A DNA stretch of 60,000 nucleotides from Polytrichum commune (taxonomy: Eukaryota; Streptophyta; Polytrichopsida; Polytrichales; Polytrichaceae), in NCBI GenBank assembly GCA_950295325.1, contig OX485809.1:8372001-8432000 (forward strand). Direction: 5' to 3'. The notes beneath the pieces were generated by a model, which worked only from the letters and a program-made list of their open reading frames with translations, was not told the DNA's origin and ran no database searches. The translations under genes and the position numbers were made by a program. The stretch's first letter is position 1; each line of letters begins with the position of its first letter. Of the stretch, positions 37,250-47,905 are shown in pieces.

Positions 37250-37960
37250 AGATTTGAAACCAAGAGTGACGAACCGAGAGTGCTACACCAGAGGCAACTA
37301 CGTCACCCTAAACCGGCGTCCGGGTATCTCCCGGGTATTTGTGGGGAGCCTAGGGAGCCTAGGGAGCGTGGGGAGCGGCGGGCAGGAGGTAGAGCGGGCA
37401 GTGAGGCGCAGGTCCCTCACTGTCCCGCCCTTAGAGGCAAGGGAAGCCCCCAGCAACTTCACACCATCATAACTTCCTTGTATGATGTCTGATACAAACA
37501 ACTAACCACTCCATCTTCATCTACGCTTCCCGTAGATGCCGATGGACTCCTCACTTGCCCCATTCAGGCAAGTCTTAAGGAAGTTATGCTTGTTTGAACC
37601 TTGGCAGTCCCGGGAATCACTCCCAGGCACTGCTGTACCAGGGCGCTGTCCCGGGACAGCGCCCCACTCAAATGGCCATAACTCCTAGCTCACACCTCCG
37701 ATTGAGGTGTTCTTGAGGATTGTAGAATCACCACGCCATAAGCTACGCATATCTTAGCTCATGGCCCTACCCTCATGCCTCCTAGTCTTCGTGGGTGGGA
37801 GGCGTTCCCAACGCCCGGGGCCCTCACCCACACTAGAATCACTTGGGCCCTCTCACCAACGGCGCCACAAGTCCCGGGTGTCACTCCGGGGTCCCCCTTG
37901 TGCCCATGGTGTTTCGGGCACTCCTCATGGAGAGGTGCGCGACACATGAATTCCTAAACA
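37250..37960. repeat. GC-rich island, possible solo LTR
   Basis: About 700 bases are far richer in G+C than either flank, full of CCCGGG words. They include a perfect palindrome and the phrase GGCCATAACTCCTAGCTC, a style seen in LTRs of plant Gypsy elements. Open frames exist on all strands because of the composition and have no recognisable domain. Boundaries and target duplication were not found. Confidence 0.4.
37641..37664. repeat. Perfect 24-bp palindrome
   Basis: The half-site GGGCGCTGTCCC is followed at once by its exact reverse complement GGGACAGCGCCC. It lies in the GC-rich island. Confidence 0.95.
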
Positions 37961-39129
37961 AAGTGGTGAGTTTTTTGTAGAAAGATGAATATCAAAGGCA
38001 AGTGACATAGTGCAAGGGAGTATTTAAGAATCTAGTGACAATAAAAATGAATGGTGGGTAAAGTTCCAATGTCCAAACATGATTCATAGATGCATATTGC
38101 TTATACGAATGGGCAATTTGCAGAAACATATGCAAACGCCAACCTACAATAGTATTCCATAATATTGATATTCCATAAGATGTGATATTCAAGTATTTTG
38201 TTGTATATTATGGTTCTCTTAGATGTGGATTGAAAACATTGTTTGAAATGATATATTTGGATTTATTGATGATAGTGAAAGTGTACGCAATGAATACAAT
38301 AAAGCAACAAGTCCAATATTTTCATAGTATAGTGAAGGGGGATTAAATATTGGAATGACCCGAATTTACAGAAGATACCCATAGCATTTCTATGAAAATA
38401 ATACTATGAAGTATAAAAGATTTGTCATCATCCATCAAAGAAGGACTTACTTTGATGGACTAGAGCTCGCATAACATGCACATGAAACCCTCAAACGAGT
38501 TTATTTAAATACCCATTGCATGCGTATAGGAGGCTCTTAAGAAAATGTTACACTCTCATACCATATTTGAGAAAATTGATAATGATTTATCAACTATCAT
38601 GAACTCATATGAAAAAAAATTAAAATGTAATGCACTTTTTTATTGTAAAAGTTACAATATGCGTATTACAAGTATGAATACATGTTAAAAGTATTGTATT
38701 GCAATTCTTAAGATCAAAAATAATAATTTTGTATGTACCCTTGGTTAGAGAGGCTATCATAAGAAAGCATGAGGTGCCTCAAGATCATTACCTTGTACCA
38801 ACAACTCGGCCAATCGCATGCACAGTTACATAAGAGTGATCTTTCCACATATGACGATGAATCACATTGCCTTCAAATGCGGCTTCATTGTCTTTCGAGT
38901 AAAGCATTTGGAAGAGGACATCACAACCCATCAAACAATTTCTAACTTCTTTTGTTTCTTCAACTCTTAATTTGGAAATGTGACATCTTGTCAAACCTTA
39001 GTCTTTAATATTGATTACATGATCTTACCAATGCTTATATTTCATAGTCTTGTCTCATGAACCCCAATATTCAACCACATGTTGCAATCAAGTTTGTATT
39101 TATCACCAAATTTGTGGTAGTTCAAAATC
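37961..39129. other. AT-rich stretch without genes
   Basis: The only notable frame, 38994-38788 on the minus strand (68 aa), has no recognisable domain. Nothing else was seen. Confidence 0.45.
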
Positions 39130-39365
39130 TACTTGCTTAATTGAAGGTAGAAGGGTCTCAAGTGACTACTTTGCTTAATTAGACCCCTAGATTTCAATAA
39201 CCATAAGTAAATCTAGGAGGATTCAATTCAATTTGCAATTTTTTGATTATTGTACTATTTCATTGAGAAATTGCTAACGTAACGTGAGTTTTGTTGTGTA
39301 AATATAATTGCTAGAAATTAATGAACATGGGAAAGGAACCACATTATAGCCACATACCTTAAGCT
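39130..39365. repeat. Dispersed repeat, copy 2 (see 2580-2945)
   Basis: It shares the GTTTTGTTGTGTAAAT core and the CACATACCTTA end with the first copy. A CCCCTAGATTT block upstream is also shared. Confidence 0.5.
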
Positions 39366-39459
39366 TGTTTGCATGATGTTCATTGAGATAACACGCCGAA
39401 GGGTGGGACTATCATTAGGGTGACATGCACTCCATGTAGTTTGTAGTTTAAGATTTGGC

Positions 39460-41250
39460 TGCAAACAAATCGACGGAAACACTCATAGAAGACTTAAAAA
39501 CTATATTCGTTAATTTGAGACTTTCTCGTGTCTCAAATCAATATATGGACCACAACAACATGGTCTAATGTTTGGGTTGTCCTACCTAAACCATCTTGAT
39601 ATGAGTTCTTAATTGGGTTCTTGATATGAACATCTGCGTCAATGTATTTGCATCTTACAACATTCTCCAATATTTGTGTGATTTTATCCATGTTCTTATA
39701 TTTGTAACTGTCTCAAAATGCCGAAAAAATCCCAAATTAACGAATATAGTGATAAAGGTGATTGTTGTATCATCTAGGTGTTTCAAATAGATTTATTTAA
39801 GGAAAACACAAGGTTATTTCATTGTATTTCGGGTTTTAACTGACAATCATATTGTGATTTAGGGGATAAAAAGTTTAAAATCTCTGAAAGTTAGTACATG
39901 CAATTGTGATAGTCATTCAATCTCACATTATTTACCAAGGCAATAGTCTGGGAATGAATTTCTTTAAAATGGACCAAATGCAGTGCATAAATATAGGCAC
40001 AACTATATCCAATTGCCTTGCATAAGTATCCCATTTTTGTCTCTTTATCGAAGCCAAGGGCACTTTGTAGCATGCAATTGTCTCATGTTAATTAACCCAT
40101 TTAGTGTTAAAAGGCATGTTCATTTCCTATTTCAGGGTTGCAATGTTCATAAATTAAATCTTATTAGTGCATGGCAGTCAGACGATGATTTTAAGTTGAG
40201 GTACCATTATTGTAATCATTTCTTATTCCCACATTTGGTGGGATCAACATATTGTAGTGAATAATGTTACTTAGTTGTGATAGACCATTGTCTTCATTCA
40301 CAGTGGCCCTGTCAACTTCATAATTTAGTAAACGGCCAAGGATTTCAACCTCTTGTATATTTGAATTCCGGAACCACCAATTGATCCTGCGGGCACTTGA
40401 GGTATTCACCCGGCACCAAGCTATAGCGTCTTGGAATTTCAAACACTTGTCCTATCAACACTTTTCCAAATCTATATTCAAAGTGTCTCATTCACATATT
40501 ATAATAGGAATACTCTCTTTTGAAATCATATAACTCCTAGTTAAATATGTGACCATATTATATCTTTAAAATTCGTCACTATTCATTCCATAGTTCATTT
40601 TATTGATGCAACTCTTAAGAAAACACTCACAAATTTATGCTTTGGTTGGTATTTGTTTACTCTCAGGGGCTATCACGGTCTCACAATGCATTCATAAGTC
40701 AAGTTCGCACGATATTAAAGACCATAAACTTTCTCACTAAGTTTGTACACAAACTGCACAAATTTACTTCATAATCTATATGTCAAGCATACATAAAATG
40801 ATAAATAGACTATGGATTGATGAATCACTCCTCATTCACCAAACCCTCTAGCAAACACATATTACGATAAATTTATTTCACAAAAAAATAATCACGCTCA
40901 AATTAGACTCAAAATCTCTCATGAATTTATTGCCGAATTGGTAGAGTTTCAATGTACGACAAATTATGGTCCACGTTTCTCTCTTACAAATATAAAGAAG
41001 TCCTATAAATAATCAAATTTTAATATGTATTAATTTCCTATAATCATGACCATCCCTATAGCCTTTCAAACTGCTCTTTCTATATTTCTTAGTTTATGAT
41101 CTAACTTGCCACATAACAATAGAATGACTAGTTCCACTTAATTTACATTCATAATAATTTTCTATTTGATTAAAATTTAATTTAAGTGTACAGGGCTCCC
41201 AACTAATATTGTTGTTGTTTGCAGCAACCTACCATCATGGTTGCTTGGAA
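39460..41250. mobile_element. Second copy of the 22-24 kb element, interrupted by a MITE
   Basis: The left end (CTGCAAACAAAT..., GAAGACTTAAAA) matches 22010-22050. It is then broken by the insertion 39500-39750, resumes with GGTGATTG and follows 22051-22430. The right end matches about 24200-24260. The internal length differs from the first copy, so one of them has been deleted or expanded. Confidence 0.5.
39500..39750. mobile_element. 251-bp MITE with long terminal inverted repeats
   Basis: Left end ACTATATTCGTTAATTTGAG; the right end, read inverted, is ACTATATTCGTTAATTTGGG. The similarity runs about 30 bases (TTT.TCG follows on both sides). It is inserted in the middle of the copy of the 22-kb repeat, which shows the empty site GACTTAAAAGGTGATTTG at 22041-22058. 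A one-ended copy sits at 30205-30312. Confidence 0.85.
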
Positions 41251-42182
41251 ATATAATCCTAATGTTGAGTAACCTCCTCTGCCTCCCTATGCGTGTCTAT
41301 GCTTTTCATTTTTCCAGTAATTTATTGTAAATCTTTATTTCAACTAACCAAAACATGTGCATTCGAACATTATGAACAGAAAAATCGTTTAGATGACCTT
41401 GCTCTATTATGTGGAAGCTCATTAACCCCTAAGTGCCCAAGCCTTTCGGAATGCACTTTTCCTAAGAAATATGTGCATGGCTTTAATACAATTCCCAATG
41501 GAGGAATTTGTCTTTTATCCAAAATCTAACCATATAGATGTTTAAAGAACTTATTTATTAGTATGCATACCAATTTTGAGGCCGAGATTGCATAAGAGTT
41601 GTGAGATTCAAACAAGAGAAATGTATACATTCTTTTTTTTGTATGCCGTCCCTCCCCACAATGTTGGTATGATTTGCTTATAAGTGTTTTTAGGAGTTTG
41701 AGGTGACACGAACGACTCCAACATGTGAAAGAATACGAAAATGTGATTCCAAAGATCCTATGTATGCATATAGAGCTATCCCAATCATTTCGCAATCCTC
41801 CTTGCAATTCTTGAAATGCATTTTCTTTATTTTAACACTTGACGATTTGATATTGCAAATTACCTCACATTGGTACTTGTGAATTCTAATATTTGACAGT
41901 AAAAAATAAGGAATTTTTTTACTCTTTCCACTATGACGTTTTTAAAAAGAACTGAATAATGAGAACTCTTTGGATGTAAAAAACAAGTACAATAGTCCAA
42001 TTAGCTGAAACATTGAGGAAATAGTAAAGCACTTTCTCCACCCATTCCCTACATCACGGGTGCGACCCCACTCCACTTACAAGGTACCTTCTCCAACCTA
42101 CCACCTAATTGCCACCTAATTGTCCCTATCCACTAATTGAAGTGCATATATATTCTAAAAGTGACCCCGCCGCTCCCGGCCC
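41251..42182. other. AT-rich stretch before the hAT element
   Basis: Short open frames at 41293-41529 (+) and 41807-41526 (-) have no recognisable domain. Nothing else was seen. Confidence 0.4.
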
Positions 42183-45100
42183 CAGGGAATGAATTTGAAG
42201 GGTTGCTTGTATTTCATAGGGAAGGGTAACTTAAAATATTCCCTTTCAAAATAAAGGGTTACCTCAAAAATTGCCCTTCATGTATGTATTGAAGTTTTTG
42301 TTGAAAGTGCACATTATCATGTTTATCATTTAAGCAATGTTGAAAACTATAATATAAGTGAGACCAAAGAACACACATGGTGAAAAGATATAACTATTTC
42401 ATTAATGAAACATTGATGTTTGAGTATATTGAAACGGTAATGACATCTCAACATATTGGTATCAATGATAATCTCGAGGACAACAAGAAAGCAGTAGTAG
42501 AAAGATGTAAGAAACTCACAATCTAAATCACTCTTGAAATCTTCTATCCTTCATACTCATCCACCTCTCCCAAATATCTTCAAAATCAAGAGACTCCATA
42601 GGAATCTTCGCCATCGCAATCCTCATCAAAGCGTCCAAGGTGGTGATATTTAGAGCACATCTCCCAGAAGATTTTATAAGATTTTGAGTTGAGAATCCCC
42701 TCTCAAAACTAGTTGTGCTTGCAGGAAGAGTCAAGATCACTTGCCATAATTGTGTCATGTGTGGAAATATGCTCAAGTAGTCTTTGGTAGATGCAAGTTG
42801 CCTATGCATGGTGCATTTTTAATCTTGTACAAGCTACTTGAAGAGTATCTACAAACTCTTCAGCTTAGAAATACATCCATCATGATTTACAAGTCTGCAT
42901 CCTCCTAAACAAAAGTGATTAAGCAAGACTTGTAACCATAAGTGTGCATTCTGATATAGAAGTGGCAACTCCATAGGATAAGAAATAGGGCTGAAAATTT
43001 TGGTGGCGTTGAATACCCGCATATCAAGGAACCTGGCATATAAGGAATCGATAACAACTTGTACGTATTCTTCTGCCAACCTCTTGCAAGCATCGAAAGT
43101 ATAGCCCGAATCTCCACAACTTGGAATTTCTTGGAAAATCAAAGTATGGCTGTGAATGGTACCGGTCTTGTCTCTATATTCAATAATTCCATCTTCGGCA
43201 ACCTCCATGAAAGTCTTTATATACTTCGAATCACCACCAAAGTTCTCGGCATCTAAGAACATTCGAGTCAATGACCTTGTTGTTAATTCAATCTCTGCCC
43301 CAAGCTGACTGAGATCTACATTCTCAGTTTGAATTTTTTTGCTCAAAACATTAAGCTCTTGTAGAACATCAGCCAACAAGTAAATACATAACACCACTTT
43401 GAAGATTTTGAAATCGTTGTATAGTTGTTGATCACAATCCCTGCACATACACATATGAAAATATAAATACAATCAAAGTACAATTAAAACCCTTTCTAGG
43501 ATGTTTAATAAACAAACTAGAATGCAAAGGCATCTTCTATATTCTTATATATTTCAACTTATGTATAAGTTCAAGTGAAAGATAGAGAAAAAAAATTACA
43601 TACCTGAACAATGTCAAAAGAGCTGGCAAAATATCTGCAAAGCGCGTCATAACTTGCCCCATGCTTAGCCATCTCACACTATGCACATGTAATAGTTTGA
43701 CTTTCTCCATATCCATGATCTTTAATAAACCTTGCAATTCTTCATTTCGAAGTGAAGACATACCAACCCAACCCTAGACTATGTTTGCCAACCTCTCAAG
43801 AAATCCCAATTGTTTGATTTTTTTGAAGGCATCTGATGCAGCTAGAGCCTCACGATGGGCAATACAATGGACACTAAATAATCCCGGAACATCTCTTTTA
43901 AGCTTTGCTGCAAAACCATTGTGCACACGTAACATAGCTGCTGCTCCATCTGTAGGTAGGCCTACAAGCTTAGAACTTTGTAACCTGTATAAAACACATG
44001 TGCTTATCCATGCATCATAAATGGATTGAGTAGTGCCATTACAGATTGTGGAGTGTGAAAGAAATAAGCTTTTAGGTTGACCCAATCCACCCTTGTCAAT
44101 ATATGAAAGATACATAATAAGATGAGACTCAAGTGTTCTATCTGTTGACTCATCTAAAAGCAAAGAAAAACAAGGACTGCTCCTTACTTCCTCTATTTGT
44201 TTTGATTCAATGTATTGAGAAATAGCAGTTACAAACTCCCTCCCCGATACGGCATTTCCATAGGTAGCATAATCGTTTGTAGCATGCAAGCCTCCAAAGT
44301 CTATGTCTTTTGCAAAATTGCACATGGATGTGTAGCAAAACACAGGAAGGCAATTGAGTACAATAAAATATATGAACTTCATTGCAGATGTGATTTTGGC
44401 CTTCATACCTTCAGTTGTGCAAAACACATGCTGTGGAATAGGCTTGCATTGTCCATTTATTGCAAGCCATCGTGCCCTTGCATAGCAGTGGCGTGTAGAT
44501 TTGTTGTGGTAAGTATGAGCTCATTTTTGCAAGTTTCGTGAACCCTTGCCTTTTCCAAGAGGATCCTTCACTTGAAACCTTTCACAGTAGATGCATTTCA
44601 CACGAGTAAGATCATTCACTGTAATAGGACGTATCTATGGAAATGGAAGTTTCTATTGGTCTCGAAAGCCACGCTCTTTTGCTGTAAGATTTTTTTCTTC
44701 ATCTCCACCACTCGCCAAATGATCTAACATCGGCATGTGAAGTTGTTCGTGTTCCTCAGTAACATGATTAGACCATGATGGTTGAAGCTGGCTTGACCCT
44801 TCTCCCAAAAATATTGGCTGAGGGTCACTTGATCATTCTTCCAAAAATGATGGCTTGGGCTAATTAAAAAATGATGGTTGGTACTCATAAGAATCATCTT
44901 CAATAATGACATTCAAATCCAAATTGTCATGAAGAGAATTATTGGGTCCAACTGACTCATATGAAATCTCTCCAACGGGCTCATAAGGAATTTCCACAAC
45001 CGGTTTATGAGAAATGTTGACAATCGGCTAAGAAATCTTTTCAATTCTGGGTCTTTTCATGAACACCGCCAATGTGGGTTGCATCATGACCTTCCTACGC

Positions 45101-46037
45101 CCCATGCTGCAAACTTCATAAAAATAGACACATAAAATGAGACTAAGGATAGTGAGGACGCATATTAAACTTCAAAAGCATACAGATGACACAAGGTTCC
45201 TCGTAAACAAATAGTAATAAGAAACATGTGTACAAACAATCGTAGCTACTCTAGTATACTATCGTACATGACAACACAATTGGTATTTTGACACAACATT
45301 TTTTAGGTGGTTTTCATTACTATACTGTCTCAGTTTTTCTTCCCCTGTAGTAAAAAATAAACACAATTTCAGAATGAAATGTCTAAAGACTTCCAAGTTC
45401 CTACATTAAGTATTTCTTGAATAAGATACACATGAAGGACACAAGGGAACATAATCTAACCGGCTGCACACCAACGTGGCGAATAGCAACACCAATTAAA
45501 ATTACATTGTCATAAACCTCCTTGTAAGTGCGCCATACATACTTCCCAGCCTGCAATTCACGGAGGATAAATCACATGAGACTTCTATGTTTTAATAATA
45601 AGTTTCACATAAACAAGTAATTGAACGAGAAAACCTTACTTACCACACCATTGATCATCTCACTATGTCCAAGCATATTATTTGCTCCATGTTTCTTCAC
45701 CGAATTTCTGTTTGATACCATTAATTGCACAAAAATTCTTAGTCATTGAAAATCATGTAATCGTGGAGATTTATTGAAATTCATAGGAACTCACATAGCC
45801 ACCAGACAACATATTTAAAAGAAGTACGTTCTAAGCTTAAGCCACCAATTTTTTCAAGAATGATGTGGGTTTAGAGTTAGGGTTAGGGTTAAGGGACCGG
45901 TTTTTTTTTTGCCATCCATTTTGAAGGGTTTACAGAAAATTACCCCTTCATTTTTTAAGAGTTGCAAAATATTTTAAAGAGAATGTGAAGGGCTGGACCC
46001 CAAAATAAGGGTAATAGTCCTTCAATTTTATTCCCTG
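42183..46037 (-). mobile_element. hAT transposon, nearly complete (3855 bp)
   Basis: The left end is CAGGGAATGAATTTGAAGGG and the inverted right end is CAGGGAATAAAATTGAAGGA: CAGGG termini typical of hAT elements. The flanking 8-mers are CCCGGCCC (42175-42182) and CCCAACCC (46038-46045), a match of 6 in 8; the two differences fit G-to-A decay of CpG-like sites. Both subterminal regions carry repeated GAAGGG/AAGGGT words, the usual transposase binding pattern. The interior holds one transposase gene on the minus strand. Confidence 0.9.
42528..45105 (-). pseudogene. hAT transposase (DUF4371 type) with decayed N-terminus
   Basis: From ATG at 45105 (MGRRKVMMQPTLAVFMKRPR) the frame soon meets stops. 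A BED/TTF-like finger remains (RVKCIYCERFQV, broken by a stop before the His part). At 44427-43774 comes a long clean stretch with SGREFVTAISQY, PCFSLLLDESTDRTLESHLI (catalytic Asp region), KLVGLPTDGAAAML and LFSVHCIAHREALAASDAFK: the DUF4371/RNase H-like core. Then VRWLSMGQVM, and at 42809-42528 the C-terminal dimerisation block (SFERGFSTQNLIKSSGRCAL). At least two GT-AG-like introns separate the 3' parts. The core is well kept but the stops make it inactive as read. Confidence 0.88.
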
Positions 46038-46410
46038 CCCAACCCCACCATGGAGGATGCTGCCAAAAAAACCACATGAATCAAAAGACCATAACTACTT
46101 CAAAAAAAAATTTAGTATGAAACTTTTTTTGGCCGGTAGGTATAATGTTTGTGCACATTTTTCAATTGGAGAATCTCCAAAAATGATCACTATTCCTCTA
46201 AACCCCCAAAAAACCCTATAACCCCTAGAATATTACATATAACTACAAATCCTTCTAACTTTTGCATGTGAAAAATATTACCTTCAATCAAAAATTGGAT
46301 AGTGAACCGCCTTTCAACACTCTCCTATGTGGTTGAGGTGCCCAAGGCAACATGGGCAATATATATTGGCACTGTACATCACACTCACAACATACTTTGC
46401 GAATATGGCT

Positions 46411-47440
46411 CTACATGGACATGTGCAAAAGTGTTTCGTGGCGATTGAAACGAGAAGTGCACTTGCGGGATTGGAGATGGTGTGATGCTAAAACCTTAGC
46501 CAAATGGAGTTGAAAGGATTTGTGACTCAAGGTTTTGGTTCTTGGTGAGAATGAAGTTTCTACATATTCACCACCGTAGTGTCCAAGAGGAAAAAAAAAA
46601 CCTATGCTATAACTTGTGAGTGCGAACTTGGCAAGAATATTTGTCCTTAAGTTGATCAGCGACATCCACCCCTCGCATGAATGTGGTATATTGGAAGTAC
46701 ATAGAAGATATTTCAGCCGTCTTTCGCAAATGTCCCACTCGCCGCTCAACAACTGGACAATCTTCACTAGCCCTGTGGAGTGGTGGTGCCACTGTAGACA
46801 TAATAAGAACCGGTTTTTTGTCAACCCACACTATGGCGCTAAGTTATTTAAATTGATGCAATCTCCATTCCAAATGCCCTTGAATGCATTTTGTATAGAA
46901 TAATTTCTTGGCCAATGCCGTTGGGAGGCCAATGCGATCTGCCTTAACCGTACCTATTGCATAAGTGTTTTTACCCAAAAGATCCATAAACAAAGGTACC
47001 AAGGAGAAAAATTTGACCATGACCACTATATGATCCCTATTTTCTAACACACGTAAAAATCCATGTACTACATTTACACCTTGAATAATCTTAATCCTTT
47101 TAGAACCTTTGATACCGGGAACCCCTTTGTTGGCTACGCAATAAACCTCAAACATCCATACATATCTCGCTTTTGAATAAGTAAGGCACCAAACTTTGAT
47201 TTCCCATTTAGTTGATTTCTTGGGAATGTATCAACAAATGCCACAATTTTGTCTATTATCACCTTGTCCCTCAATTTCTACATATCTTTGCACCGATTCC
47301 TAATCTCATTTAATAGCCACCTTAATTTCACTATCTTATCAAATTCGATACTTGTTCGGTCCATGGTTGCTCCATGATCGTTATGCACATGTAAGCATCG
47401 TATAATGTGCTCATAACGGTTCCGTGTCATAATAGAATAA
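46411..47440 (-). pseudogene. piggyBac-type transposase remnant
   Basis: The minus strand reads YEHIIRCLHVHND, KIVKLRWLLNEI and LRDKVIIDKIVAFVD upstream. One frame then runs 47155-46607 (one stop at 46846-46844) with VVMVKFFSLVPLFMDLLGKN, TYAIGTVKADRIGLPTALAK, WVDKKPVLIMSTV and MRGVDVADQLKDKYS. The pattern of LLGKNTYAIGTV.+R.GLP, then DKK.V..(L/M)STV, then (G)VD..D is diagnostic for DDE_Tnp_1_7, the piggyBac family. Stops and a frameshift near 46605 make it dead. TTAA-flanked ends were not found. Confidence 0.85.
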
Positions 47441-47639
47441 CTGACCGGTATCGTAATTAGAACTTAGATATTTTTATATGTTATTATTATTTTCAAATAC
47501 AAATTAATATAATGATCTAAATTAGTTGTTTAAGTCGACAACTAGTCTTAAATTCAAGAGTGGGTGACTTGGTAGAATGATATGGTAGGTAGGATTTGGG
47601 AAATATAAGATTTACCAGCGGTGGCCGTTACCTAACCAC

Positions 47640-47905
47640 CCAGGGGTTCTAGAAGGCCTAACCTTAAAGTTTCATATTGGTTAGCCGGATAAGGATTCTA
47701 GAAGCCTCAAACCCAAACGTTCCTATTTGCTTGCCGGATTAGTCTTTAACCTTATTATTTCTTATTTCTAGCGGGATAAGGGTTCTAGAAGCCTTTAACT
47801 CAAAAATCTCCTATTAGTTACCCGCTTCGGGGTTCTAGATATCCTTATCCTAAAGGTATAATATTGGCTGAAGGGCACAACGTGGAAGAGTATTTAAGGG
47901 GTGTT
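47640..47905 (+). promoter_or_regulatory. Cluster of TTCTAGAA (heat-shock-element-like) boxes followed by a TATA box
   Basis: Perfect TTCTAGAA at 47647-47654, 47696-47703 and 47783-47790 and a near match TTCTAGAT at 47833-47840. They sit in imperfect direct repeats that also share GCCGGAT. A TATA-like TATTTAAGG follows at 47891. nTTCnnGAAn is the core of plant heat-shock elements. The layout is that of an LTR promoter, but no LTR boundaries or retroelement genes were found next to it. Confidence 0.5.

Noticed and set aside
36942-37472. 176-codon open frame (+)
   Set aside because: Pro/Ser/Arg-rich translation driven by the GC-rich island and overlapping frames on both strands; no recognisable domain.
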